Assembly (NCBI GenBank): GCA_050292445.1
Contig: JBNKLQ010000009.1
Span: 1 to 43,040 of the forward strand
DNA: 43,040 nt
Source of the DNA: Leptofilum sp050292445
Lineage (GTDB): Bacteria > Chloroflexota > Anaerolineae > Promineifilales > Promineifilaceae
Direction: 5' to 3'
Shown here piece after piece: positions 24,217 through 32,324 of the stretch. A model generated the notes under the pieces. The model worked only from the letters and a program-made list of their open reading frames with translations. It was not told the origin of the DNA and searched no databases. Made by a program: the position numbers and the translations under genes. The first letter of the stretch is position 1, and the number at the start of each line of letters is the position of its first letter.

Positions 24217-26022
24217 TTACATACTCGACTGCATGTTGTATAAATTTGCGTACGTGCCATCTAATGCCATTAATTCTTCATGTGTTCCTTGTTCATCAAT
24301 CCCTTTCTCCGTTAAAACAACAATGCGCTCCGCATTTCTAACCGTTGACAGCCGGTGAGCGATAACAATGGTGGTGCGGTTGTTGGCCAGCTTTTCCATT
24401 GATTCCCGAATGGCTTGCTCACTCTCGTTATCTAGGGCGCTTGTTGCTTCATCAAAAATGATAATCGGTGGATTTTTTAAAAAGACGCGGGCAATGCACA
24501 ATCGCTGCTTCTGCCCTCCAGACAGCTTAACGCCACGCTGCCCGATGTTCGTGTGATACCCATCTGGTAAAGTCATAATAAAATCATGCGCGTTTGCCTT
24601 TTTGGCGGCAGCCACAATATCTGCTTCACTGGCATCTACTTTGCCGTAGCGAATGTTGTCGGCCACTGTTCCGGCAAATAGATACACATCTTGCTGCACC
24701 AGGCCGATGTTGCTGCGCAACGAGCCTAAGCAAATTTCCTTGATGTTGGTGCCATCTAGCAGCACCTCTCCCTCGTTTACCTCATAAAAACGAGGAATCA
24801 GCGAGCAAAGCGTGGTTTTGCCAATGCCTGACGATCCCACCAAGGCTACAAATTCTCCGGCTCGTATATTGAGTGAAAGATTCTTGAAGACATAGCCAGA
24901 ATCATCTTTGTACCTGAAGCTCACGTCTTTAAAAGAGACAATGCCCTGAACCTGTGCTAGTTCAATGGCATTGGCCGCATCTCGAATATCCGGCTCTATT
25001 TCCAAAACCTCCATAAACCGCTCAAAGCCAGCAATGCCTTCTTGGTAGAGTCTGGTGAAATTACCGTAGCGGCGGATGGGTTCGATGAGGATGCCAACGC
25101 ACAACAAAAACGTAATTAATTCAGGCAGATCCAGCGAGGCATTCACGATGCTAATGCCGCCAAAAACAATAACGGCAACAATCATCAGCTGGGTAAATGC
25201 GATTAGCCCTTCATAAAAATAGGTCTCGCCAAGAATGCTGTCTCGTCTGCTGTCCAATAAAAGATTGTTTTCATGAGTAAACTTTTTAGCTTCAATTGCT
25301 TCGTTGGTAAATGACTTCACGACCCGAATACCGGCAAGCGTATCTTCTACCTGGGCATTGATGTCGCCAATTCTGTCGCGGCTTTGGCGCAGTGCACTCT
25401 TCATCTTCTTGTTAAAATGGACGGCATAAACGGCCATGATGGGCAAAAAGAGAAAGATGATGAAGGCCAGATTGGCATTAAGGGTGAGCAAAATGGCAAA
25501 CGCGCCGATAAAGTTCAACAAAGAAATCACAACATCTTCAGGCCCGTGATGAAACAACTCGGCCAGATTGAAGGAGTCATTGGTGATCCGCGTTAGCAGT
25601 TGGCCAACCTTTTGTTCATCATAAAAACCAAACGACAGTTTTTGGTAATGATCGAACAGCTCGCTACGCATATCGCCTTCCATCATGGCACCCATCAGAT
25701 GCCCCTGATAAGCGACAAACATGTTGCCAATTGTGTGGATGAGGATCAGCCCCAACATGACCGCGCCCATGCCAAAGATTTGATTAAGCATGTTTGGCCC
25801 ACCGCCTGCCAATATGTTTTTTGTGATGTAGTTCACACATAATGGAATGAGCAGGGTGGTGGCCGACACGACAAAGGCGCAGGCCATGTCTGCCCAAAAC
25901 AAGCCTAGATACGGTTTGTAATAGGAGAGGAATTTCCGGGTACGGCCGTTCACAAAACCAAATCGCTTACGGCCGTTTCGTCTCCAAATCCGCCGTTCCG
26001 CTATGATGTTATAACTGCTCAC
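24217..26022 (-). CDS. ABC exporter half-transporter (fused membrane and ATPase domains)
   Basis: A protein of 601 residues. Six membrane helices (about 45-330) precede an ATPase domain with Walker A GSSGIGKTT, signature LSGGQKQRLCIAR, Walker B IIIFDEATSALD (catalytic Glu present) and H-loop IVIAHRLSTV. This is the type I exporter fold (MsbA/LmrA-like), moving lipids, peptides or drugs outward. The start is GTG 26022, directly after the upstream stop (TAAGTG) with GGAGAAA at a suitable distance. No ACGGCCGT octamer occurs in most of the gene (none between 23942 and 25940), and base use looks more AT-rich than its neighbours, which hints at later arrival. It can form a homodimer, or pair with the adjacent 641-aa protein. 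Confidence 0.9.
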   Translation of the reverse strand: MSSYNIIAERRIWRRNGRKRFGFVNGRTRKFLSYYKPYLGLFWADMACAFVVSATTLLIPLCVNYITKNILAGGGPNMLNQIFGMGAVMLGLILIHTIGNMFVAYQGHLMGAMMEGDMRSELFDHYQKLSFGFYDEQKVGQLLTRITNDSFNLAELFHHGPEDVVISLLNFIGAFAILLTLNANLAFIIFLFLPIMAVYAVHFNKKMKSALRQSRDRIGDINAQVEDTLAGIRVVKSFTNEAIEAKKFTHENNLLLDSRRDSILGETYFYEGLIAFTQLMIVAVIVFGGISIVNASLDLPELITFLLCVGILIEPIRRYGNFTRLYQEGIAGFERFMEVLEIEPDIRDAANAIELAQVQGIVSFKDVSFRYKDDSGYVFKNLSLNIRAGEFVALVGSSGIGKTTLCSLIPRFYEVNEGEVLLDGTNIKEICLGSLRSNIGLVQQDVYLFAGTVADNIRYGKVDASEADIVAAAKKANAHDFIMTLPDGYHTNIGQRGVKLSGGQKQRLCIARVFLKNPPIIIFDEATSALDNESEQAIRESMEKLANNRTTIVIAHRLSTVRNAERIVVLTEKGIDEQGTHEELMALDGTYANLYNMQSSM

Positions 26023-27948
26023 TTAAACCATTTCTCCTTGCCACAACTCCTGCATCTCTGCTGACGTTGCTAACAATTCATCTAGTGTTCCTTGGGCGGC
26101 GATACGGCCGTTTGCTAGCACCAAAATCTGGTCCGCCCGCTGCAATACAGCCCGGCGATGACTCACCACCAGGCAGGTGGGGGATTGGGGATTGGAGATT
26201 GGAGATTGGGTTACTTCATCTCTAACCGCTAATCTCCAATCTCCATCAAAAATCCCCTCCCACAAACTGGCCTCTGTCTCCACATCCAAGGCACTAGAGA
26301 GATCATCAAAAACCAATAATTCCGCATTGCGTACCAACATCCGGGCGGTGGCGGTGCGCTGCACCTGCCCGCCAGACAGCCGCACGCCACGCGGCCCAAC
26401 GACAGTGTCTAGTCCGGCTTCTAGCTGGGCAATATCTGGGGTAAGAACGGCCGTTTCCACCGCCACCTTCAACCCATCATCCGGCAAACCCAGTAGAATG
26501 TTGTCCTGCAAAGGTTCGCTAAACAGGCGCGGCACCTGCGGTGTGTACGCCGTGTGCGGTGGGGTGAAAAACGTGGCAGGGTTGTTGACGAGACGGCCGT
26601 TCCACCGCACTGTTCCGCCACTGGCAGGCAGCAAGCCCAGCAGCACCCGCAGCAGCGTCGTTTTGCCCGAGCCAATCTTGCCCGTAATCACCGTAAAGCT
26701 ACCGCGCGGGATGGTGAAGCTAATGTCACTGAGAGACCAGTTATCGGTGGTCAGTAGGTCAGTGGTCAGTGGGTCAGTATTCAGTGAGTCGCTTTCTACT
26801 GAATACTGCTTACTGAATACTGAATACTCAAAACCCAGCCCCTCAACTTGCAAAACCTCCAGCCGATCTTTTGCCCTCTTAATCGGTTTGGTAATAGCCG
26901 GTGCCGGTTGATCTTCATAAATGGGCACATGAGCTACCAGGCTCTCCGGCGGGGCGTCGGGCGTGATCTCTTGCAGGCGATCCAGCACCACGCGCTGTTG
27001 GGCAATCTCCGACAGGTAGCTGCCAATTTGTGCCGGAAAGCGGGAGACGAAGAAGAGATAGCTGGTGAACAGCACAAAATCGCCCACGCTAAACGTTCCT
27101 TGCTGCATGGAAAAGCCAGCCATAATCACCATCAAGGCCACCGCCACATCCCCCATGTTGTCCGTGACGGATTGGAAGATGGCCCAGAAAAGCCCAAAGC
27201 GGACATTAGCCACGCGCCGAGCCTCGCTCAACTCACGCAGGTAGCCAATGGCACCCGTTTCCGCATCCGCAACTTTGATAGCCTGAATGGCCCCAAACGT
27301 CTCGCCCAGGAAGGCCGTCACCCGGCTGTCGCTGACCCGGCTGATGCGCACATAGGTTAGAAAGCGGCCCCAAGCCCAGCGGGTGAGGAAAAAGACGCCG
27401 ATGAGGGGCAAAATGGCAACGGCCGTAATTCCCGGTGCAATGCGAAACATGATAATCAGGGCAAAGATGGCAAAAGTGGCGCTGCCAGCCACTTCTGGTA
27501 CCCAGGTGGGAAAATCGGCAAAGTCGGCCAGATCATCATCTGTCCGGTTGATCACGTCGCCAGTGGGCACCGGCAGCGGCTGCGCACCTGGCTTGCGCAA
27601 AATGTTTTTCATGATGTTGATACGCATGAGCGATTGACCTGCCATGCGCAGTTTGGCCGCACCCCAGTTGCCCAGGATGTCAAACACCATCCGGCTCAGT
27701 TCCACGCCGATGATGAGCAGCAGCAGTGTCCAAAGAGCGTTTGGAAGGGTAACAGCCTGTACTGAGCCTGCCGAAGTAGCCGTTTCTGCCTGACCATTCA
27801 ACTGATCAAAGTAACTTTTTTCCAGCCACCCAGGCACCAGCCGCATCCCAAAGGCATAAATTGCCATTGCCACACTTAACACAAAGTGCCAGGGTCGGTA
27901 GCGGATCAGTGACCAGGTTCCTGTTTTAATAGCCAGTTTGTTTGTCAT
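26023..27948 (-). CDS. ABC exporter half-transporter with repeat-derived insertions and an Asp Walker B
   Basis: A protein of 641 residues: six membrane helices, then an ATPase with Walker A GKIGSGKTT, signature LSGGQVQRTATAR, Walker B LLVFDDLSSALD and H-loop LVVSHR. The catalytic Glu is replaced by Asp, typical of the degenerate site in heterodimeric exporters. Three segments are foreign to the family: YSVFSKQYSVESDSLNTD... after the A-loop Tyr, a 24-residue stretch (DGDWRLAV...ISNPQSPT) between D-loop and H-loop, and SAGSVQ in the first outer loop. All are encoded by dispersed DNA repeats. The sequence type often pairs with the LSAGQ-type protein encoded at 29185-31059, making those two a likely heterodimer. 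Confidence 0.9.
   Translation of the reverse strand: MTNKLAIKTGTWSLIRYRPWHFVLSVAMAIYAFGMRLVPGWLEKSYFDQLNGQAETATSAGSVQAVTLPNALWTLLLLIIGVELSRMVFDILGNWGAAKLRMAGQSLMRINIMKNILRKPGAQPLPVPTGDVINRTDDDLADFADFPTWVPEVAGSATFAIFALIIMFRIAPGITAVAILPLIGVFFLTRWAWGRFLTYVRISRVSDSRVTAFLGETFGAIQAIKVADAETGAIGYLRELSEARRVANVRFGLFWAIFQSVTDNMGDVAVALMVIMAGFSMQQGTFSVGDFVLFTSYLFFVSRFPAQIGSYLSEIAQQRVVLDRLQEITPDAPPESLVAHVPIYEDQPAPAITKPIKRAKDRLEVLQVEGLGFEYSVFSKQYSVESDSLNTDPLTTDLLTTDNWSLSDISFTIPRGSFTVITGKIGSGKTTLLRVLLGLLPASGGTVRWNGRLVNNPATFFTPPHTAYTPQVPRLFSEPLQDNILLGLPDDGLKVAVETAVLTPDIAQLEAGLDTVVGPRGVRLSGGQVQRTATARMLVRNAELLVFDDLSSALDVETEASLWEGIFDGDWRLAVRDEVTQSPISNPQSPTCLVVSHRRAVLQRADQILVLANGRIAAQGTLDELLATSAEMQELWQGEMV
26166..26252. 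repeat. GGAGATT hairpin repeat inside an ABC ATPase domain
   Basis: GGAGATTGGAGATT (26194-26207) and its perfect complement AATCTCCAATCTCC (26231-26244) lie in frame inside the ATPase domain, coding 24 extra residues just before the H-loop strand. The unit GGATTGGAGATTGG recurs at 29927-29946 in another ABC gene. Confidence 0.8.
26741..26830. repeat. CAGTATTC/GGTCAGT repeat cluster inside an ABC gene
   Basis: About ten units of the type GGTCAGT, TCAGTATTCAGT and TACTGAATACTG code for the segment between the A-loop Tyr and the next ATPase strand (NWSLSDISF). Same unit family as at 2529-2565 and 3741-3811. Confidence 0.8.
27761..27776. repeat. CTGAGCCTGCCGAAG repeat inside an ABC gene
   Basis: ACTGAGCCTGCCGAAG is a close match to CCTGAGCTTGCCGAAGG at 29912-29928. 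It codes SAGSVQ in the predicted first periplasmic/outer loop of the exporter. Confidence 0.6.
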
Positions 27949-27972
27949 GATTTTTCCTATAACGATTCATTT

Positions 27973-28578
27973 TCAGTAAGCGATAAACTGCCTTAACGTT
28001 GAAACCGGCCGGATATATTCATTCCTGAGCAAGCCATATATGGCACTATCATGGAATGTACCGTCATCTTCCCAGGAGAAGCCGCGCCTGGTGCCCTCGC
28101 GCTCAAAGCCAAGCCGCTCTAAAAGTCGCACCGATTCATAGTTGTCGGCAATCGTTCCGGCGTAAATGCGATTCAGGTTCATCTGGCAAAAACCAAATTG
28201 GATGATGACCCGCAGCGATTCTGAGGCAATGCCCTGTCCCCAGTAGGCGCGGTTCAGGTCATAGCCTACTTCCGCCCGCCGATGATATTTGTTCCAATGA
28301 TGAATGCCGAATAAGCCAATCACCTTGCCTTCGTTTTTCAAGGTTATGCTCCAGCTGATGCCCGCCTGGTCAAAATACTCGCGATCCAACTCGTGAATCA
28401 ACGCTTCGGCCTCGGCCACATCTTGGAAAACCGGACCGTTGAAGCGCTGCACGTACGGATCGCTGCGAAACAGCAGCACGTCAGGCGCGTCGGTCAGCAG
28501 CGTGCGGCGCAGCAGCAGCCGCTTTGTGGTTAGTTCAGGAAACGTTTTGAAATCAAATACCGCTTTACTGTCGATCAT
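27973..28578 (-). CDS. GNAT N-acetyltransferase (RimJ/RimL type)
   Basis: A protein of 201 residues from ATG 28578, right after GGAGAAAG; an upstream in-frame ATG lacks a ribosome binding site. It has FPELTTKRLLLRRTLLTDAPD, DLNRAYWGQGIASESLRVIIQFG (acetyl-CoA loop) and LNRIYAGTIADNYESVRLLERLGFEREG. It overlaps the P-loop kinase gene by 14 bases, so the two are co-translated, and lies between two ABC exporter genes. Acetyl acceptor unknown. Confidence 0.88.
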   Translation of the reverse strand: MIDSKAVFDFKTFPELTTKRLLLRRTLLTDAPDVLLFRSDPYVQRFNGPVFQDVAEAEALIHELDREYFDQAGISWSITLKNEGKVIGLFGIHHWNKYHRRAEVGYDLNRAYWGQGIASESLRVIIQFGFCQMNLNRIYAGTIADNYESVRLLERLGFEREGTRRGFSWEDDGTFHDSAIYGLLRNEYIRPVSTLRQFIAY

Positions 28579-29188
28579 CTTTCTCCAAATTTGCCAGAAC
28601 AAGCTGGCACAACTCCTCCACAGATTTCGTGCCGTCCTGATAAAGAACGTTCATTTGCAATGCCTCAGCTTGCGTCTTGATCAAGTCGTTGTACCAAAGG
28701 CTGCGTCCCATGAAGTTCGCAAACATGCGCTCAGGATCGGCGGAGCCTTCCAGAAAATCATCGTTTTTTCGTTCGCGTGCTTCTAAAACGGCCGTATCAA
28801 TCACCAGCCAACCTGCCCACACGTTTTTCATTTGCAGCTGCGCCACCCATTCTGGCCGCATGTGCCAGCCATCAATGACGATGCCGCGTTTTAGATAGGT
28901 ATATTTTTGGATGAGCTTCTGCACCATCGGCCAGGTGGCCTCATGCCGTAGGGTGGCGTCGGCGATGAGCTGCTCTACGGAGCTGTTGGTGAAATATTCC
29001 GTGTGCGGCCCTTTGCGCAGCGCATGAATGCCTGGATGGGTTTCTGGCGTGGTTACGGCAACAACGGCCGTTACCAGATCATCAATTGTCAGGGAATTAA
29101 TGCCCAACTTGACGGCCAGCGCCGACCCCAAGGTGGTTTTGCCCGCGCCTGGTGCGCCGCCAATCAAAATTACTTTGTTGCTTGTCAT
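28565..29188 (-). CDS. P-loop small-molecule kinase-like protein
   Basis: A protein of 207 residues with Walker A GGAPGAGKTT (10-19), a DD pair (TIDDL) and an RERKNDDF arginine-rich lid-like region. WHMRPEW follows a Walker B-like strand (GIVIDGWH). The layout resembles 2-phosphoglycerate kinase and other AAA_33-type zeta-like small kinases, which phosphorylate a small molecule with ATP. The substrate is not identifiable. Its ATG overlaps the exporter stop (ATGA) and its 3' end overlaps the GNAT gene, so the operon links kinase, acetyltransferase and exporter. Confidence 0.82.
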   Translation of the reverse strand: MTSNKVILIGGAPGAGKTTLGSALAVKLGINSLTIDDLVTAVVAVTTPETHPGIHALRKGPHTEYFTNSSVEQLIADATLRHEATWPMVQKLIQKYTYLKRGIVIDGWHMRPEWVAQLQMKNVWAGWLVIDTAVLEARERKNDDFLEGSADPERMFANFMGRSLWYNDLIKTQAEALQMNVLYQDGTKSVEELCQLVLANLEKDDRQ

Positions 29189-31059
29189 GCTAATGCCTCC
29201 TCAATGCCTGTGCGCAGCAACTGCGAGAAGCGTGACTCAGGATTGTTGAGCAGTTGCAAGCGTGGGCCGTGTTCCTGAACACGGCCGTTTTCCAAAATCA
29301 AAATGTCGTCTGCCCGCTGCACGGTACGCAACCGGTGGGCAATGATGATGGCGGTACGGCCATATAGCAGCGTGTCGATGGCTCGTTCCAACAACTGCTC
29401 TGTAGCCGGGTCCAGCCGGGACGATGCCTCATCCAGAATCACCAGCTGCGGATTGCGCAGGAAGACTCGGGTGAAGGCCAACAGCTGTGCTTGCCCGGCA
29501 GACAATCCTTGCCCGCCGGATTTTAATATCGTGTCCAGGCCATCTGGCAAGCTGTCCAGCCACTCGCCCAGCCCCAGCGTGCGCAGCGCTGCCTCAATTT
29601 CCGTGTCGGGAATCGGCGTTTTGCTGGGGTCGTAGCGGCGGAATAAGGTCAAATTGTCACGCACGGTGGCTTCAAACAGCTGCACCTCTTGCGTCACCAT
29701 GCCGATGTGCCGCCGCACGTCTGCCAGGCTCACCTGGCGCAAGTCGATGCCATCCAGCGTGATGCTGCCCGCGTCCACGTCGTACAAACGAAAGAGCAGC
29801 CGCGTCAGTGTGGTTTTGCCGCTGCCGGTGCGCCCCAACAGGCCCAGGACTTTGTTCGCCTCCAGTTTGAGCGTCACATTGTGCAAGACATTTTGAGACT
29901 GGAGAACCTGTCCTGAGCTTGCCGAAGGATTGGAGATTGGAGATTGTTTACCGTTTACCGAATACTGTTCACGGAGTGGTCGCGCAGCGACATTACTGAC
30001 CACCGATAACTGATCTTTGTAGGCAAACGAGACATTTTGGAAGGAAACGGCCGTTGCCCCATCGGGCAATTTGGCAGTCACAGTTTCATTCACCTCCGGT
30101 TCCAGCTGCAAAAACTCGTTGATACGGCCAATGCTGGCCACCGCCCGCTGCATTTCGCTAATTTGCCGTCGAATGTACTTGATCGGTGATTCCATCAACC
30201 GCACGTAGGCCACCAGCAAAAACAGCGTGCCAATCGTGATTTGCCCTCGCAAATAAAACAGGCCTGCCAGCGCCAACGTCGCCACAATAGCCACCACATA
30301 GAGCATGTAGCTGCTGCTAAAGGTATAACCGCCAATGACTGTGGCCCGCACCCGGCTCCTGGCAACATCCGCCAGCAGTGGGTACAGCTTTTGGAAGACG
30401 TAGGGTTCGCCACCGTTGGCCCGAATATCTTCCGTGCCGCCGATGCGCTCTTCCACATAACCATGAAGTTTGGCGTACCCTTTGCTTACATCGCGCCACA
30501 CGTTCACCGTTGGCTTGCGGATGAGTTGCAGCAAGCCCAATGTCAGCAAGCCATATGCCAGACCAACCAGCCCCACACGCCAATCCTCACGAAACAGCAG
30601 CACCAGAATGCCAACGACCAAAACAGCATTGCCTAACACCTGCACCAGCAGCCGGGAAAAGAACTCGGCCAGATTGCTCACATCGCCGTCGATGCGTTCA
30701 ATCAGCTCACCGGGCGTTTTTAGTTTGTGAAAGCCCATGTCCAGCCGCATGGTGTGTTCAGCCAGATCGGCGCGCAGGCTGTTGGTGGCCGCCCAACCCA
30801 AATCTTCGCTCAGATAAGTGGTCCACAGTGCGATGCCCTTTTGCGCAACCGTCACGACAAAAAACAGCATACCCAGGCTAACGAGCAGCCGGACGGCCGT
30901 ACCACTCTGCGCCGCATCCAGAAAGTCACGAATCACCTGTGGGCCGTACAGCTGTAAACCAATGCTAATAGCCAGCAGGGTGCTTAAGCCAAAGAGACGG
31001 GGTTTGAACGGCCGTAAATACCGCTTCAGCAACTGCCAATTACTCATTTCTTGTGCCAT
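29185..31059 (-). CDS. ABC exporter half-transporter with repeat-derived insertion
   Basis: A protein of 624 residues from ATG 31059, five bases after the stop of the kinase gene and preceded by AAGG. Six membrane helices, then an ATPase with Walker A GRTGSGKTT, signature LSAGQAQLLAFTR, Walker B LVILDEASSRLD and H-loop IIIAHRLRTV. The catalytic Glu is intact, complementing the Asp version at 26023-27948; the pair probably forms one heterodimer. About 38 extra residues (DQLSVVSNVAARPLREQYSV... PSASSGQVLQSQ) sit between the A-loop strand (VSFAYK) and VLHNVTLKLEA and come from dispersed repeats. Substrate unknown. Confidence 0.9.
   Translation of the reverse strand: MAQEMSNWQLLKRYLRPFKPRLFGLSTLLAISIGLQLYGPQVIRDFLDAAQSGTAVRLLVSLGMLFFVVTVAQKGIALWTTYLSEDLGWAATNSLRADLAEHTMRLDMGFHKLKTPGELIERIDGDVSNLAEFFSRLLVQVLGNAVLVVGILVLLFREDWRVGLVGLAYGLLTLGLLQLIRKPTVNVWRDVSKGYAKLHGYVEERIGGTEDIRANGGEPYVFQKLYPLLADVARSRVRATVIGGYTFSSSYMLYVVAIVATLALAGLFYLRGQITIGTLFLLVAYVRLMESPIKYIRRQISEMQRAVASIGRINEFLQLEPEVNETVTAKLPDGATAVSFQNVSFAYKDQLSVVSNVAARPLREQYSVNGKQSPISNPSASSGQVLQSQNVLHNVTLKLEANKVLGLLGRTGSGKTTLTRLLFRLYDVDAGSITLDGIDLRQVSLADVRRHIGMVTQEVQLFEATVRDNLTLFRRYDPSKTPIPDTEIEAALRTLGLGEWLDSLPDGLDTILKSGGQGLSAGQAQLLAFTRVFLRNPQLVILDEASSRLDPATEQLLERAIDTLLYGRTAIIIAHRLRTVQRADDILILENGRVQEHGPRLQLLNNPESRFSQLLRTGIEEALA
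29898..30016. repeat. Composite dispersed repeats inside an ABC gene
   Basis: Contains CCTGAGCTTGCCGAAGG (29912-29928), then ATTGGAGATTGGAGATTG, then TTTACCG/GAATACTG units and GACCACCGATAACTGATC. Three repeat families abut here and all are read in frame as a loop of the ATPase domain. Confidence 0.75.
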
Positions 31060-31064
31060 ATGCC

Positions 31065-32021
31065 TTATCCACCTGGTCCCATGTATGGTTCCCATAAACC
31101 ACGCGCCAGGGCCACCGGATCATTTTCTAGGCCAAAGCTGTCAAAGTATTCGCAGACACGCGTAATGTCCCTTTCCAGCAGCTCATAAGCATGTGGGTTA
31201 TGACGTGCTTCCACCATTTGTGGAAAGTCAATCAGATAAATCGTGCCTTCCCAGTACAAAATGTTGTATGCGGATAAATCACCGTGAATCAGATGGTTGT
31301 CTAGCATCAGGGCCACGTTATCCATGACGCACTGGAACAGTGGCACTGCCTCATCTTGCGGCAGGCGCACCTCACTTAGCGTGGGAGCTGGGCCGTATTC
31401 ATCGCCGATGTAGGCCATCAAGATGGTGTTGCCCTGGTGAGCAATTGGCTTGGGCACATTGGTTCCAGCTTCAAAAAGCTGGGTTTGGGTGCGGTATTCG
31501 TTGCCAATCCACCATTGGATGTCTACTTGCTTGCCAAAATTGGTTTTTTTGCGCAGCGCCGTTTTTACGCGCCGTCCTTTCATTTGCTTGCCTTGCTCAT
31601 CGCGCAGCATTCGGCCCGCTTTGTAGACGGCATCGTTTTTCAGATGGCGCAACATGCGTGGGCGGTACAGCTTGGCCGCGATGAGGTCCATGCCGGTGGC
31701 TGGGTGTGCCGTGCAGGCATAAACATTGGCCTCTTTGCCACCTTTCACCAGTCGCGTCACATCTGTGACAATCTGGTCACGATAAAAGGGGCCGATGGAT
31801 TCAGTAACCCACTGCCTTTCGTGGTGGCGAGGGTCGATTGCTTTGGCGTACGTGGGAACCCAATTTTCAATGCCGTCGTCCATGTCCCGGATTTCACGCA
31901 GCACCTGCCGCGCCCGGCGATCTTTTTTCTTCTTAGGGCCGGGCCGATTGCGCCGAGCCTCCCGACTGTTGTCGTAATATTGGTATTCTTCAAACTTTTC
32001 AAAAGCCTCAAACTTGTCCAT
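31065..32021 (-). CDS. RIO1-family atypical protein kinase
   Basis: A protein of 318 residues. Residues about 80-300 match RIO1-type kinases: a P-loop-like segment LVKGGKEANVYAC, IAAKLYRPRM (ATP-binding Lys), the catalytic loop LIHGDLSAYNILYW (Asp and Asn present) and the metal-binding LIDFPQMVE. An N-terminal arm is rich in charged residues (REARRNRPGPKKKKDRRARQ), as expected for RNA or ribosome contact. In archaea and eukaryotes RIO kinases act in small-subunit maturation; bacterial members are less studied. It is the first gene of the run leading into the exporter operon, with only five bases before the ABC start. No clear ribosome binding site. Confidence 0.9.
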   Translation of the reverse strand: MDKFEAFEKFEEYQYYDNSREARRNRPGPKKKKDRRARQVLREIRDMDDGIENWVPTYAKAIDPRHHERQWVTESIGPFYRDQIVTDVTRLVKGGKEANVYACTAHPATGMDLIAAKLYRPRMLRHLKNDAVYKAGRMLRDEQGKQMKGRRVKTALRKKTNFGKQVDIQWWIGNEYRTQTQLFEAGTNVPKPIAHQGNTILMAYIGDEYGPAPTLSEVRLPQDEAVPLFQCVMDNVALMLDNHLIHGDLSAYNILYWEGTIYLIDFPQMVEARHNPHAYELLERDITRVCEYFDSFGLENDPVALARGLWEPYMGPGG

Positions 32022-32127
32022 TAGATTGAATTTTGGCCGGTTTTAGTATGATCCGACGAACATCCCAAAGTTATTTACTTAGACAGGGGATGTGGCTTTT
32101 GTTTGAGGTTAGGATTGGGCGAGAGAA

Positions 32128-32164
32128 ACAAAAAGCCACCGATCAATATTGTGTGATGGTGGCT
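32128..32164 (-). terminator. Second minus-strand terminator after the minigene
   Basis: AGCCACC (32134-32140) pairs with GGTGGCT (32158-32164), extended by ATCA/TGAT with a one-base bulge. On the minus strand a TTTTTGTTT run follows. Confidence 0.65.
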
Positions 32165-32186
32165 AGGGGTGCCTGAAACAGACAAC

Positions 32187-32217
32187 AAAAAAGCCACAGG
32201 TTGTGTACACCCGTGGC
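32187..32217 (-). terminator. Rho-independent terminator of the minigene
   Basis: On the minus strand GCCACGGGTG pairs with CAACCTGTGGC (one G-U pair) around a short loop and is followed by six T residues (32192-32187). It lies 36 bases downstream of the minigene stop, giving a predicted transcript of about 180 nt. Confidence 0.75.
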
Positions 32218-32252
32218 CGCAAATTCATCCAAAAATGATTAAGCTTGGATTC

Positions 32253-32324
32253 TTAGCAGTTAACAGGTGTACCCACACAACGTTCGATTACGTTTCGGAA
32301 GATGTTGTTATTTACTTGAGCCAT
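32253..32324 (-). CDS. 23-residue peptide minigene with two Cys near the C-terminus
   Basis: A very short gene not previously named to my knowledge. ATG 32324, 23 codons, stop TAA 32253-32255. The peptide begins MAQVNNNIFRN and ends CVGTPVNC, so the two Cys are seven residues apart and the last residue is Cys. The start follows a near-perfect Shine-Dalgarno AAAGGAGG (32342-32335) with ten bases between. A sigma70-like promoter (32371-32399) and a terminator (32187-32217) frame it. This full set of signals is the main evidence that it is expressed. The Asn-rich front and Cys-bounded tail suggest a secreted signalling, toxin or modified peptide, but no export or modification gene is certain. 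A leader peptide or small regulatory RNA role remains possible. Confidence 0.65.
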   Translation of the reverse strand: MAQVNNNIFRNVIERCVGTPVNC

